A model generated the notes under the pieces. The model did no database searches. It was not told the origin of the DNA and saw nothing but the letters and a program-made list of their open reading frames with translations. The translations under genes were made by a program, and so were the position numbers. From a virus, in the IMG/VR virus record IMGVR_UViG_3300022839_000085, positions 1-26,053 of that record: a DNA stretch of 26,053 bases, one strand, 5' to 3'. Shown in pieces: positions 1-8,217 of this stretch (its first letter is position 1; the number at the start of each line of letters is the position of its first letter).

Positions 1-1544
1 AAATCATTTGTAGTTAATCCATGAGCCACGGACGTAATAACGCTAGAAGTGGCTGCTGTATTGGATGTAATGGTTTGTCTATTTGGCAATGCTGGGCTAA
101 ATGATGCCCCTTGCGTTGATGACAAAGTAAATTCTGGTTCACCGCCAACCCTAGATTCAATTAAAATTTGACCTGGAAGATCATTGAACCCAGAAAGATA
201 ATACGCATAAATGCTCGCATTGTCTGCTGATGAATTTATCGTATTTATTAAACTTAAAGCAGTATCATTTATGTTCTCTGCTGGTGTTAAATTTGTTTGA
301 ACTGAAAAATAATTAGGTGGCAAAGTATTTGTATTTGGTCTTGCTATCCCAAAATAATCAACGCCACTTATAGAAATTCTATCTCCAAAATTAAAGTTAG
401 TCCCAGTGTCCGTACCAGTCGCATTATTTGAAACAGTAATTTGAGTTCCAGAATCTATTGACACAACAGTCGTTCCGTCTGGGAATACGTTTGTATCCAC
501 TGGAATAAAAACACCCATCCCAACTCTTATATTTGCAGTTGTTGAAATATTGCTTATGACTGCACTTCCACTCGTAGTATCGCCAGTGACTAATGCTGCT
601 CCGAAACTAACTAAGCTGTTTTTGTCTACGGACAAAAGACTTATAGTGATTTTTTCTTTTGATTTTATATTTGCATAAAAAACATGGTCTTTATAAACGT
701 CCATATCCAACGAAGACGGAGGTTGATCATTCGCCTCTAATATTCCTTGCTGCGAGGGTGATGTGTACAGCGTAGCACCCTTCAAGCTATCAGGTGTATT
801 ATCAATGGTTGTGACTGTCCCAGCAGATATTTGAGCTGATGTTAAATAAATTTCTTGAGATAATTGCATTTCATCTAATGGCTCTATTGAGCTAGCCACC
901 GAAGGCGATCTGTAAAGTTGATAAAACCAATTTGTACTTAAGTTTTCTGGTATTAAAAAACTAAGCTCGGCGTTCGCAGACGACCCCGAATCATTTGTGA
1001 CAATAATTCTGTTCGAAGGAGCCCCTATCACTAAATTGCTGTTTTTATCTATATAACCCCAAACAATTCTATATGCGACGGATTCGTCATCATTTAAAAA
1101 ACCTGATGAGCCATTGTATTCGCCAATGCCATCTAATGCTCTAGGTGCTCCAGAAAAAGTAATATTGCTTGTAATTGAGTCTAGTTTTTTCACACCTGAA
1201 ACTGATGTGAAATAAAAATTTCTATTTACTTCTAAACTTTGAGTTTTAGTTTCTAAATCAATCGACTGGTATGTTCCATTATATTGTGCCCACGAAGAAC
1301 CAACATCATTTTGAAATTTACCGTCAAATGTTCTAACGATTCTTTTGTTTTGATAATTAAATATTTTATCGGGCGTACTTGCTAATTGTCCTAAATAAAA
1401 ATTTTGACCACGCCTAGGTTCTGCAATCGAATCTTTTTCTATTACAATATCATCGGCCTCTTCCAAAGCACCTGGAGGAACTTCAGAGAAGACGTTAGGG
1501 TTTTTATATAACCCTTTTATTTTTAAATCTAATTTTTGAGCCAT
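1..1544 (-). CDS. Tail nozzle / DNA-stabilisation-like protein (partial, C-terminus off the left edge)
   Basis: The frame is open from an ATG at 1544 to the window edge, giving at least 514 residues. It begins MAQKLDLKIKGLYKNPN, followed by a segment like the opening of podovirus tail nozzle or packaged-DNA stabilisation proteins (VPPGALEEADDIVI, then AEPRRGQ). The rest is rich in Ser, Thr, Asn and Gly with alternating short beta-like segments and few charged runs, as expected of a beta-propeller tail protein. It starts 3 bases after the adaptor gene stops, with a GGTGG stretch just upstream, so the two are probably translated together. In T7-like and P22-like phages a protein of this position (T7 gp12, P22 gp10) extends the tail below the adaptor ring. 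That assignment rests on position, composition and N-terminal resemblance; it could instead be another large tail protein. Confidence 0.7.
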   Translation of the reverse strand, partial: MAQKLDLKIKGLYKNPNVFSEVPPGALEEADDIVIEKDSIAEPRRGQNFYLGQLASTPDKIFNYQNKRIVRTFDGKFQNDVGSSWAQYNGTYQSIDLETKTQSLEVNRNFYFTSVSGVKKLDSITSNITFSGAPRALDGIGEYNGSSGFLNDDESVAYRIVWGYIDKNSNLVIGAPSNRIIVTNDSGSSANAELSFLIPENLSTNWFYQLYRSPSVASSIEPLDEMQLSQEIYLTSAQISAGTVTTIDNTPDSLKGATLYTSPSQQGILEANDQPPSSLDMDVYKDHVFYANIKSKEKITISLLSVDKNSLVSFGAALVTGDTTSGSAVISNISTTANIRVGMGVFIPVDTNVFPDGTTVVSIDSGTQITVSNNATGTDTGTNFNFGDRISISGVDYFGIARPNTNTLPPNYFSVQTNLTPAENINDTALSLINTINSSADNASIYAYYLSGFNDLPGQILIESRVGGEPEFTLSSTQGASFSPALPNRQTITSNTAATSSVITSVAHGLTTND

Positions 1545-1547
1545 GGC

Positions 1548-2447
1548 TTACCACCGCCATCTTTTATTATTCCCAGTCCACTGAGAAATTCCGTTATCAA
1601 TTATTTTTTTAGGACTTCCATCCACTCTTGGTGTAATCATCGTTGTCATTGATTTTATATTTTCTTCTAATTTTTTCTCAGCAGCAGCCATACCTTCACG
1701 ATCACCCATTGCTTCTAGAATTTTAACAACTGTCGCTTGCACTAATGTTTTTTGCGCCTCTACTGGCAATTGAGCTATTGGTGAAAAACCCTGTCTGGTT
1801 ATGTAATCGCCAACTCTCATTCCAGCGACCGATTCAAATTCATAATCTGGATACGCAGCAGAAATAGGAAACAAGTTTTCAATCGAATCAAATGGCTGAT
1901 AGCTTTGAATCAAATTTAATTCTGTAGCTGTAGACCAAGACGGATTTATTCCAGAAATTGTAATTGTATTTGTTGATTCATCAATGGATGAAATTTGCGA
2001 AACAGCAGAATTTAATTGAGTTAATTGCAAAGGTCTTTTGAAATAATAAACTCGAACTTGACTTAATCCCTGTGCGTAAACCTTGACTGTATTGCCTTCC
2101 ACGACAAACCCATAATTTCGATAATCGTTTATTTCAGTGATACTTAATCTAGGTAAATTTACAAATGCGTTTCCAGAAAACAATTGACCTATATTTCTAA
2201 CCTTCATCCCGATTGCATCAGGTGGAATTTGAAACTGAGAAGGATTTGCTCCTGTTAAAGCTATATCTATAGGTTTAACAAAATAATCCTCACGAACGGA
2301 CATAATCAATGGGACAACTGTTTGTTGCATTTCATCGTTTGCAAATTCAATTAAAACAGCATCATTAAACAATCCCTGATTTGTCGGAATTGTCGCACGC
2401 CTTTTTATTCCAGATATTATCTCGTTTACAGTATAGCTTACGCTCAT
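1548..2447 (-). CDS. Head-to-tail adaptor (connector) protein
   Basis: A 299-residue protein. The N-terminal ~60 residues look helical (TVNEIISGIKRRATIP, then an aspartate-rich helix), the middle is beta-rich, and the C-terminal third returns to helices (VEAQKTLVQATVVKILEAMG, then a charged AAEKKLEENIK helix). This helix-beta-helix plan is that of podovirus adaptor proteins (T7 gp11 or P22 gp4 type), which sit under the portal and accept the nozzle. It is longer than T7 gp11 (about 196 residues). It lies between a small acidic gene and the nozzle-like gene, with gaps of 3 bases on each side, so it belongs to the late structural transcript. The ribosome site is weak (AAAGAAG). The adaptor call is from order and architecture, without a diagnostic motif. 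Confidence 0.65.
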   Translation of the reverse strand: MSVSYTVNEIISGIKRRATIPTNQGLFNDAVLIEFANDEMQQTVVPLIMSVREDYFVKPIDIALTGANPSQFQIPPDAIGMKVRNIGQLFSGNAFVNLPRLSITEINDYRNYGFVVEGNTVKVYAQGLSQVRVYYFKRPLQLTQLNSAVSQISSIDESTNTITISGINPSWSTATELNLIQSYQPFDSIENLFPISAAYPDYEFESVAGMRVGDYITRQGFSPIAQLPVEAQKTLVQATVVKILEAMGDREGMAAAEKKLEENIKSMTTMITPRVDGSPKKIIDNGISQWTGNNKRWRW

Positions 2448-2450
2448 GGA

Positions 2451-2780
2451 TTACTTCTTTCTTCGCATTTCGTTTAATTTTTTCTCAAATGAACTCATGC
2501 CAGCAGTATCTTCAAATAAACCGCCACTTTCTTCTTCTTCCATTCCTTCATCGCCTAATTCTAATTCTAATTCAGGTGCCTCTTCTTCTAATTCCATTTC
2601 AGGTTCTTCCGCACCCATCATTTTTTCTTTAGCCATCATTTTTAAATCAGTTTCTGGCATCTCTTCTTCTATTTCGGGCATTTCTTCGCTTGGCTTAAAT
2701 TGGCTTCCGACAGATTCGTCCATCATATCCATTAGCTCTTCTAAAAGTTGCATTTTTAACTCTCTGTTCTTATCCATCAT
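2451..2780 (-). CDS. Acidic Glu/Met/Leu-rich small protein of the head module
   Basis: The ATG at 2780 is preferred because AAGGA lies 7 bases upstream; a longer frame to 2816 has no comparable site and runs into a terminator stem. The product is about 109 residues. A short N-terminal helix (NRELKMQLLEELMDMMDE) is followed by a very acidic low-complexity middle in which Glu, Met, Leu and Pro recur (for example EMELEEEAPELELELG), and it ends in a basic tail, NEMRRKK. No enzyme motif is visible. It sits directly downstream of a terminator-like hairpin that follows the decoration gene, and 3 bases before the adaptor gene. Strongly acidic small proteins occur in phage head modules, but its role here cannot be told from sequence. 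Confidence 0.7.
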   Translation of the reverse strand: MMDKNRELKMQLLEELMDMMDESVGSQFKPSEEMPEIEEEMPETDLKMMAKEKMMGAEEPEMELEEEAPELELELGDEGMEEEESGGLFEDTAGMSSFEKKLNEMRRKK

Positions 2781-2799
2781 ACTTATATCCTTTTGGTTT

Positions 2800-2848
2800 A
2801 TAAAATAAAAAGCCACCTATGAATGCATTATTCATTTTAGGTGGCTTA
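2800..2848 (-). terminator. Rho-independent terminator after the decoration-like gene
   Basis: The arms 2810-2819 (AAGCCACCTA) and 2838-2847 (TAGGTGGCTT) form a perfect 10-bp stem around an 18-base loop. Read on the minus strand the second arm runs into TTTTTATTTT, the classic terminator tail. It lies just after the stop of the 161-residue protein and before the acidic gene, so it would end or thin out transcription from the capsid/decoration genes. Confidence 0.85.
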
Positions 2849-2870
2849 AGTGCAAATTAAAATCAGTTCT

Positions 2871-3356
2871 TTACAGGCTAATTAAAGTACCGTTAGAACC
2901 GTTGGCAAAAGCTGTTACTGTTGCGTTACTCAACCCTTCAGAAAGACTTATAGCATTTCCAATTAAACCTGGAACTACAGAAGTAAGCGTTACAACACCG
3001 ACTAAACTTGTAGCAGTCACTATGCCAGCTAAACTAGCACTTGCGTTAATTGCAGTAACTAAATTTGCGGCTGTGATTGTAACTGATCCGCCAATGTTGA
3101 ATTCATTACCTGTTGCACCACTAGCTCTTGCTGTAAATACAATGTTACCAATAGTGATTGTCTCCGCAGCCGTTGGTGCACCAGTAAATGTGACCAAGCC
3201 AGTTGCTTGAAGTGCATTTTGAGCAACAGAAATAGTTGATGATAAAATACCACCAGCTATTGCTCTTAAATAAGTTGAAAGTTCAATCATCGAAGTCTTC
3301 TCGTTAGGTTGTAAACTTAATGACGTCGGGTCTGTTCCAAAAATAACTCTTAACAT
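2871..3356 (-). CDS. Putative capsid decoration protein (Ala/Thr/Gly-rich beta domain)
   Basis: A 161-residue protein with a strong ribosome site (AAGGAG, 6 bases before the ATG). After a 45-residue N-terminal part it has a repeating beta-type domain rich in Ala, Thr, Val and Gly: GLVTFTGAPTAAETITIG, then VFTARASGATGNEFNIGG, then ANLVTAINASASLAG. The pattern TFTG...TITIG...VFTA...TGNEFN is one I recognise from many phage structural proteins (tail, fibre or head decoration), where it forms a small beta-sandwich. Placement directly after the major capsid gene, between two terminator-like hairpins, suits a protein made in large amounts and bound to the capsid surface. The decoration role is inferred from position; a minor head or fibre protein is the alternative. 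Confidence 0.6.
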   Translation of the reverse strand: MLRVIFGTDPTSLSLQPNEKTSMIELSTYLRAIAGGILSSTISVAQNALQATGLVTFTGAPTAAETITIGNIVFTARASGATGNEFNIGGSVTITAANLVTAINASASLAGIVTATSLVGVVTLTSVVPGLIGNAISLSEGLSNATVTAFANGSNGTLISL

Positions 3357-3369
3357 TTTGTCTCCTTAC

Positions 3370-3405
3370 AAACAAAAAGCCGCCCGACTATAAATCGAGC
3401 AGCTT
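3370..3405 (-). terminator. Terminator/attenuator between capsid and decoration genes
   Basis: On the minus strand the sequence AAGCTGCTCGA, a 7-base loop, then TCGGGCGGCTT forms an 11-bp stem with three G-T wobbles (arms 3395-3405 and 3377-3387), followed by TTTTTG. It lies directly after the capsid stop. The ribosome site and start of the decoration gene follow within about 15 bases, so only part of the transcripts may read through. Confidence 0.75.
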
Positions 3406-3418
3406 AGTTTATTTTATA

Positions 3419-4744
3419 TTATGCGTTTGTAAAACCGCTTAAATATAAACATTTAGCAGGTGTTTCGATAAGTAATGCTTGGTCAGTGTAGCATCTCATT
3501 TCAAATCCAGCGTTGTTTGGCAACTGTAGGAAGATTTCGTCTTCTTTACCTGGTGTTTTGAATGAAATTTCTTGTGCACCTACACGTTTACAACGGCTAG
3601 GAGGGAACAAGAACGCTTGACCACGTTTAATAAGGTTGAAAGCGATGATTCTGATTTTTCCAGACTGTCCATAATAACAAATTTCTTGAGAACCGATTTC
3701 TGCGTTGTCTTTGCTGTACGAACCATCGAACATTCTAAGAGCCGCTAAATCAGAGTTCAAGTTTTCCCATGTTTTAGGATGTACTTCTAAAACCACTTCT
3801 TCATCTAGACCACCACGAGCAACTGGAGCTGAGTTTTCAGAAAGAACTTTTCCGAAAGTAAGCTGACCAGAAACTGTCGCTGTGTTTCCTTTCCACAAAT
3901 CATAAACCGCAGCATTGATATTAAATAAAATACCAGTGTTGACCATGATTTTATGCATCCCAGCCATTTCGTTATATGCAAACGTAAGACCAGTTCCTTC
4001 AACTGCTGTTTTGAAATAAATATCTAATGCTTTTGTGGCTGAAACATCATTTATGTCTTCAATCGCAGCCGCAGAACTAGAAACAGTGATTGTTCTAGTT
4101 GCTATATTCACAGCCGTGATGATTACATCTTGGTTTGTATCAGAGTTAGCGTTTAGGTTTGTTGCAGCATCAATAGTATCTGATTTATCAGAATAAAATA
4201 CTAATTTAGCACCAGTTGAACCAGCCCAGATACCATCAGCAAAAGTTGCATCAGAAACTACGAAAGTCGCAGTAGTCGCACCAGATCCAGTTTCATCAAA
4301 TCCACCGATAGCAATGTTTCCGATTCCCATTTGTCCGTGTAGGATAGAGATTTCAGCACGCTTAGTGATTGACTCAAGCATGTTCTGAACTTGAAGAACA
4401 GTTGCTTTTTTGAATGATTTTGCGCCTTCTTTAGATGCACGAGCAGCCGCAGAATAAGATAACGCAGACCTAAGGACCATTTGTGAACCTTCGATTTGTG
4501 CATCTTGCATCTTCATTGTAATAGCGTCTTCTAATGCAAATGCACCAGCAGCAGGACCAGCGTATGTTACGCCATGCTCATGCTGAACGATTACAGGTTG
4601 GTGGTATTTATTACCAGTTTGTTGTTCGCTAGAAACGAAATCAATAAGTTTCGTGTTCTTCGCACTGTCCGTAATTAGGTTGATGATTTCATCACCGTAA
4701 ACTTCTTTAAATAGACCCGTTAGGTCGCTAGGGCTAGTTGCCAT
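3419..4744 (-). CDS. Major capsid protein (HK97-fold type)
   Basis: A 441-residue protein next to the scaffold gene and on the same strand, as in nearly all tailed phages. The N-terminus (DLTGLFKEVYGDEIINLI) and the following segments (QQTGNKYHQPVIVQHEHGVT, then YAGPAAGAFALEDAI) resemble N4 gp56-like and related podovirus coat proteins. A long helix follows (KKATVLQVQNMLESITKRAE), matching the spine helix of the HK97 fold, and a variable Thr/Asp-rich insert lies at roughly residues 150-250. The C-terminal part (KTWENLNSDLAALRMFDGS, then FEMRCYTDQALLI) is typical of the P-domain of this group. GGAG lies about 11 bases before the ATG. It would form the head shell on the scaffold core. The exact coat family is uncertain; the identity as main coat protein is fairly secure. 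Confidence 0.88.
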   Translation of the reverse strand: MATSPSDLTGLFKEVYGDEIINLITDSAKNTKLIDFVSSEQQTGNKYHQPVIVQHEHGVTYAGPAAGAFALEDAITMKMQDAQIEGSQMVLRSALSYSAAARASKEGAKSFKKATVLQVQNMLESITKRAEISILHGQMGIGNIAIGGFDETGSGATTATFVVSDATFADGIWAGSTGAKLVFYSDKSDTIDAATNLNANSDTNQDVIITAVNIATRTITVSSSAAAIEDINDVSATKALDIYFKTAVEGTGLTFAYNEMAGMHKIMVNTGILFNINAAVYDLWKGNTATVSGQLTFGKVLSENSAPVARGGLDEEVVLEVHPKTWENLNSDLAALRMFDGSYSKDNAEIGSQEICYYGQSGKIRIIAFNLIKRGQAFLFPPSRCKRVGAQEISFKTPGKEDEIFLQLPNNAGFEMRCYTDQALLIETPAKCLYLSGFTNA

Positions 4745-4842
4745 AATATAAATTCTCCATGAATTAAGATTGATTGAAATTCTATTTTTGTCTTATGTTC
4801 GGAGTCTTAATTTAGCCGTAACGAATCAAGATTGAACTGATT

Positions 4843-4887
4843 AGAGGTTTTAAATTGTTTTGGCGAACCGAACGCAAAAAAACCTCT
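4843..4887 (-). promoter_or_regulatory. Long hairpin in the capsid gene leader
   Basis: The arms AGAGGTTTT (4843-4851) and AAAACCTCT (4879-4887) pair perfectly over 9 bp. Between them, on the minus strand, TTTTGCG and CGCCAAAA can extend the pairing with one bulge. The element lies in the 183-base gap between the scaffold stop and the capsid start and lacks a U-tract after the second arm. It may therefore be a leader structure, processing site or stabilising hairpin rather than a simple terminator. No convincing promoter was identified in this gap. Confidence 0.5.
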
Positions 4888-4927
4888 TAAGTTATTATCG
4901 TATTTATTTTTTAAAAACTTTACAAGT

Positions 4928-5821
4928 CTAGTCGAACTTTTTTAACTTCTCTTTCCACTGGTCTACAGAAATTTTATTATTTTTAACATTTCTTTTATGG
5001 ACCTCGACCCCTTTTGGTTGTTGAGGAGTGCGTGGCAAAGTATTACCAGTTTTTAAACGTTTAGCTTCGTAACGCCTGATTTTCTTTACGTTTTCTTCAC
5101 CCAGAATGTCCGCTAAAACATCCTCGCTCATTTCATTGAAAAGAAATTTCTGCTCGTTGATATAATCTTGACGCACCATTCCTACAGCGTCTCCTGCTTT
5201 TAGATCATAGCCCTGCTTCAATGCTTGGTGCATATAATAAGCCATACGTTTGACTGTATGTTCTGATTTTGGAAGGTTTGCTGCTTTCAAAGCATCGACA
5301 ATTTCATTTGAGTAATCATCAGAATATTTTTCACGCAATTGGCTTTGTTGTTCTTGTTCTGATTTTTGTTGAGCCAATCTCTTTTGCTCTTCGATTTCAG
5401 CTATTTGTTTTTTGTATTTATTTAGCTCTCTATCTTTAGGGTCCATCATATCGTCTTGCAAATGCTCGACTAAGATTTCTTCCGCTAATTGACGCATATC
5501 CAACCCAAGATTTTTGTTCATCAGAATTTGCTTTGGATTTGTTTTAAGTATTTTTAAGAACTCTTCGACTCTCTTTTCTTTCATCGAGGCTTCATGAAAT
5601 TTTTTATCCGATGCTTTACGAATCTGATAATCTCGTTTCATAGTTTCGTAATCGACTTCGATTTCTTCGCCATCGATTTTTACTTTTTCTTTATGACGAC
5701 GTAATGCCTCTAAGAATTTAGGGTCTGGACCCGATGGCTTTGCAACTTGCTCTTCGCCTGAATCCTCTGATTCTAAATTTACTTCCACTTCTGGTGCTTG
5801 CGTTGAAGTTTCCACTTCCAT
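4928..5821 (-). CDS. Capsid scaffolding protein
   Basis: A 297-residue, highly charged, largely helical protein just upstream of the capsid gene, the standard scaffold position. The N-terminus is acidic and disordered (Glu/Val/Pro-rich to about residue 35). A conserved-looking segment follows (DPKFLEALRRHKEKVKIDG, then EIEVDYETMKRDYQIRKASD). The centre is a strong coiled coil (KYKKQIAEIEEQKRLAQQK, about residues 135-165), and the basic C-terminus (VDQWKEKLKKFD) is of the kind that binds coat protein. There is no hydrophobic core or enzymatic motif. The ribosome site is a good AAGGAG 6 bases before the ATG. It ends with TAG. Scaffold proteins guide coat assembly and then leave the head. Confidence 0.82.
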   Translation of the reverse strand: MEVETSTQAPEVEVNLESEDSGEEQVAKPSGPDPKFLEALRRHKEKVKIDGEEIEVDYETMKRDYQIRKASDKKFHEASMKEKRVEEFLKILKTNPKQILMNKNLGLDMRQLAEEILVEHLQDDMMDPKDRELNKYKKQIAEIEEQKRLAQQKSEQEQQSQLREKYSDDYSNEIVDALKAANLPKSEHTVKRMAYYMHQALKQGYDLKAGDAVGMVRQDYINEQKFLFNEMSEDVLADILGEENVKKIRRYEAKRLKTGNTLPRTPQQPKGVEVHKRNVKNNKISVDQWKEKLKKFD

Positions 5822-5859
5822 AACATCTCCTTGATCGGTCCTTTGTTGGATACGATTAT

Positions 5860-6234
5860 TTATAATTTTTTATAAAAAGCAGTATGAGGCTCAGAAGCCT
5901 TACCACCATATTTTTTAATTCTATTTATTACTTTTTCATGCGTAGTGATTCCAACGACTAGCGTGTATCCTTTTCGCATTTGCAAATCCATTATGTCTTT
6001 TATCAATTTGTCTACGATAGCAGTATCGCAACCCTTCGCTGAAACTAAATGTTCTAGAATACAAACCTTAGAATTTGTTTCGTACACGAAGCAAAAACAT
6101 TTACCCTCGACAATATAACCAGTCGATGGCAAATATTCTTTTTTAAATGTTTTAACGTCTCTAGTATTACAAATTAGCTGTAGCCAAGCGTAATCTTTAT
6201 CTAAATTTATCGGTCTCATGTGCTCTCGATTCAT
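5860..6234 (-). CDS. GNAT-fold acetyltransferase-like protein of the head module
   Basis: A 124-residue protein whose ATG overlaps the portal stop (ATGA at 6231-6234); a second ATG at 6219 is possible. The order of segments fits a small GNAT fold: an N-terminal MRPINLDKDYAWL, a central beta pair (CFCFVYETNSKVCILEHLVS), a helix (IVDKLIKDIMDLQMRKGY), a beta strand (TLVVGITTH) and a last helix ending in KKYGGKASEPHTAFYKKL. The acetyl-CoA pyrophosphate loop that normally reads R/Q-x-x-G-x-G/A is not clear: only AKGCDTAI is seen. The fold may therefore be structural rather than catalytic. GNAT-like proteins are known in podovirus structural clusters, including the T7 internal virion protein gp13. 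Function here is unknown. Confidence 0.6.
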   Translation of the reverse strand: MNREHMRPINLDKDYAWLQLICNTRDVKTFKKEYLPSTGYIVEGKCFCFVYETNSKVCILEHLVSAKGCDTAIVDKLIKDIMDLQMRKGYTLVVGITTHEKVINRIKKYGGKASEPHTAFYKKL

Positions 6235-8204
6235 GGACGCCCTGCGGACCCATCGGCTAATGGAGCACGCTCACCCGTCATCGGATTGGTGGGCGAGGCT
6301 GGCATATTCACACCCTCTGCTTCTTCCATAATTGGATTGCCATTTTGTGGTGGAGGTGGACCGCCATTTGGTGGCATAGGTGGTGGCATCATAATCGGTT
6401 GTTGACCAAGCAATGTTAATAAATTGGCGTTCATCGGATTTGATAATTCATTTATGTGTAATTGAATATGAGCCAATGTTTCACGTAGAACATTCGGGTC
6501 TTGACGAGCCTCGGGCGGAGCAATAACCGCTTTGTGTTCGTTGATATGTGCAAGATGATTATCTGTAACAACAACGGGTATGCTCACACCCTCGGATAAT
6601 TTTTCATTCTCTGATTTGATGTTTAACATTTCTGCTTCAGCACCTTCAACTGCAACTTCTAATCGACCAGTCGCTAAAACCATATAATATTGATCTGCGG
6701 TTTTTATTAAACCCTTCTCAAATAAATCTTGTGCGATTTGTAATTTACCTGCCGTGGTTTTACCTAGCGCAGACCCACGATCAACAGTCACCCGATTTAT
6801 TAAATCCAAATCCTCGGCTGTGTAGTTTGACATATAAACTTGATTAGATTTACCAACGATCGCAGCAGTTCTTTCGTTTTTCTGGAATACCCTTAAATCA
6901 TTTATAATATCCGTTCCAATTTCTTCTAGAACCTTCGTTGCAGACTGCTCTAATTTATTAGCGAATTGGATAGCCATAGATTGAATCAATGCCATCGCTG
7001 AACCAGACGCTGATTTTAATGCCGCTTCTGGATTACCACGAGCCACTGAATTTACGCCCGATATCGTTTCCATTAGGCCAGATAAATCTCTAGTGTAATT
7101 AAAAATTTCACCAGCAGTTTGCAAAAGATTTAGAGGTTCTAATTTACCTAATTTCGGGTCGAAATATAATAGATTCAACCCGTCTTTTAATTCCTCAACG
7201 CCTACGTTTGAACCGATCGGTGCTTGAATATTCTGAACTCCAAATAATCTTTGGTTTGTTGTAATTGTGGAATGTAAAACATCGGATTGTTCTTGGATAG
7301 GAAGTAAATCGAACGATGCAGAATATCCAAAATTCATTCTATCAATTTGTTTTGGAATAATTCTTTTTACAGGGTTTGTTTTATATGGCATTGGTCCGTC
7401 AACTGTAATTATATCCTCTCGCAAACATTCCGTGATACGGCCCTCGGGTAATATCGAGCATTTACTATGGTATAATTTAAAAACTGGTATTAAATCAGAA
7501 GAATACGAATCGAATATATTTCTTCTCAATTCATAAGTAGAATCCGTATCGTCCGCTAAATTTATGATTTTATCGGCCATTTCTGGGTATTTTTCGGCCA
7601 TATCGTACTTGTTTTCAAAGCGACGGATAATCCACCATTTGTTTTTGTTTACATCACGAACGGAGCAATCACGAGCAGCATCCACGGACATTGCTGATGT
7701 AAATACTAAATCACCCTCATTTATAATTTGCCCAGTATCTGGGTCCTCTGAAATTTTAGCACCCTCGGTCGCATCCCATTCTTTAATAATCAAACCTTCG
7801 CCAAATTTAATAGCGTAATCTAGAGCTAGAACGTATTGCTCTTCTAAATTCTTTTCTTTTAAATAATAATCTAATAATCCACGAGATAAAATCGTTTGGG
7901 ATTGTGATTTCTGATCTGTATTCGTAGCCTTAGGGTCAAGCGCAGGTCTGTTTTGCGTCACCATTGTGAGCAAATGTTCTAATAAATTTTTATAATGATT
8001 TATGCAAGTCGAAGTATACTCGCCTTGGTTTCCAACCCTTTGCGTTCCACCAAGCATCCACATAGGTTTGTAATATGCTTCATAGCTTTTTTGCCATACG
8101 GCCAACATTCCAGTTGTCTGAATAAACTGTTGGTAATCATCGAATTGACCTAATATTTTAGAGCCGATCTTATCGATGCCCTCTGTTGCCCAGTATTTTT
8201 TCAT
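6231..8204 (-). CDS. Portal protein
   Basis: A 657-residue protein directly downstream of TerL (13 bases apart, AAGGAAG ribosome site) and upstream of the scaffold, the standard portal position. Its size suits P22/T7-type portals (about 540-725 residues). Early aromatic-rich segments (YEAYYKPMWMLGG, then CINHYKNLLEHLLTMVTQNR) and the mid-region (DYAIKFGEGLIIKEWDA) are the usual clip/wing elements. The later Gly/Ala-rich helix (ARGNPEAALKSASGSAMALI) with the following long helices resembles the stem/crown region. The C-terminus is proline-rich and probably disordered (PIMMPPPMPPNGGPPPP), ending in ADGSAGRP. The portal forms the dodecameric ring for DNA entry and exit. The call relies on order, size and overall resemblance. 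Confidence 0.88.
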   Translation of the reverse strand: MKKYWATEGIDKIGSKILGQFDDYQQFIQTTGMLAVWQKSYEAYYKPMWMLGGTQRVGNQGEYTSTCINHYKNLLEHLLTMVTQNRPALDPKATNTDQKSQSQTILSRGLLDYYLKEKNLEEQYVLALDYAIKFGEGLIIKEWDATEGAKISEDPDTGQIINEGDLVFTSAMSVDAARDCSVRDVNKNKWWIIRRFENKYDMAEKYPEMADKIINLADDTDSTYELRRNIFDSYSSDLIPVFKLYHSKCSILPEGRITECLREDIITVDGPMPYKTNPVKRIIPKQIDRMNFGYSASFDLLPIQEQSDVLHSTITTNQRLFGVQNIQAPIGSNVGVEELKDGLNLLYFDPKLGKLEPLNLLQTAGEIFNYTRDLSGLMETISGVNSVARGNPEAALKSASGSAMALIQSMAIQFANKLEQSATKVLEEIGTDIINDLRVFQKNERTAAIVGKSNQVYMSNYTAEDLDLINRVTVDRGSALGKTTAGKLQIAQDLFEKGLIKTADQYYMVLATGRLEVAVEGAEAEMLNIKSENEKLSEGVSIPVVVTDNHLAHINEHKAVIAPPEARQDPNVLRETLAHIQLHINELSNPMNANLLTLLGQQPIMMPPPMPPNGGPPPPQNGNPIMEEAEGVNMPASPTNPMTGERAPLADGSAGRP

Positions 8205-8217
8205 ATATATTTCTTCC

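Noticed and set aside
6220-6405. Plus-strand glycine-rich open frame opposite the portal C-terminus.
   Set aside because: It is the complement of the proline-rich portal tail; low complexity alone keeps it open.
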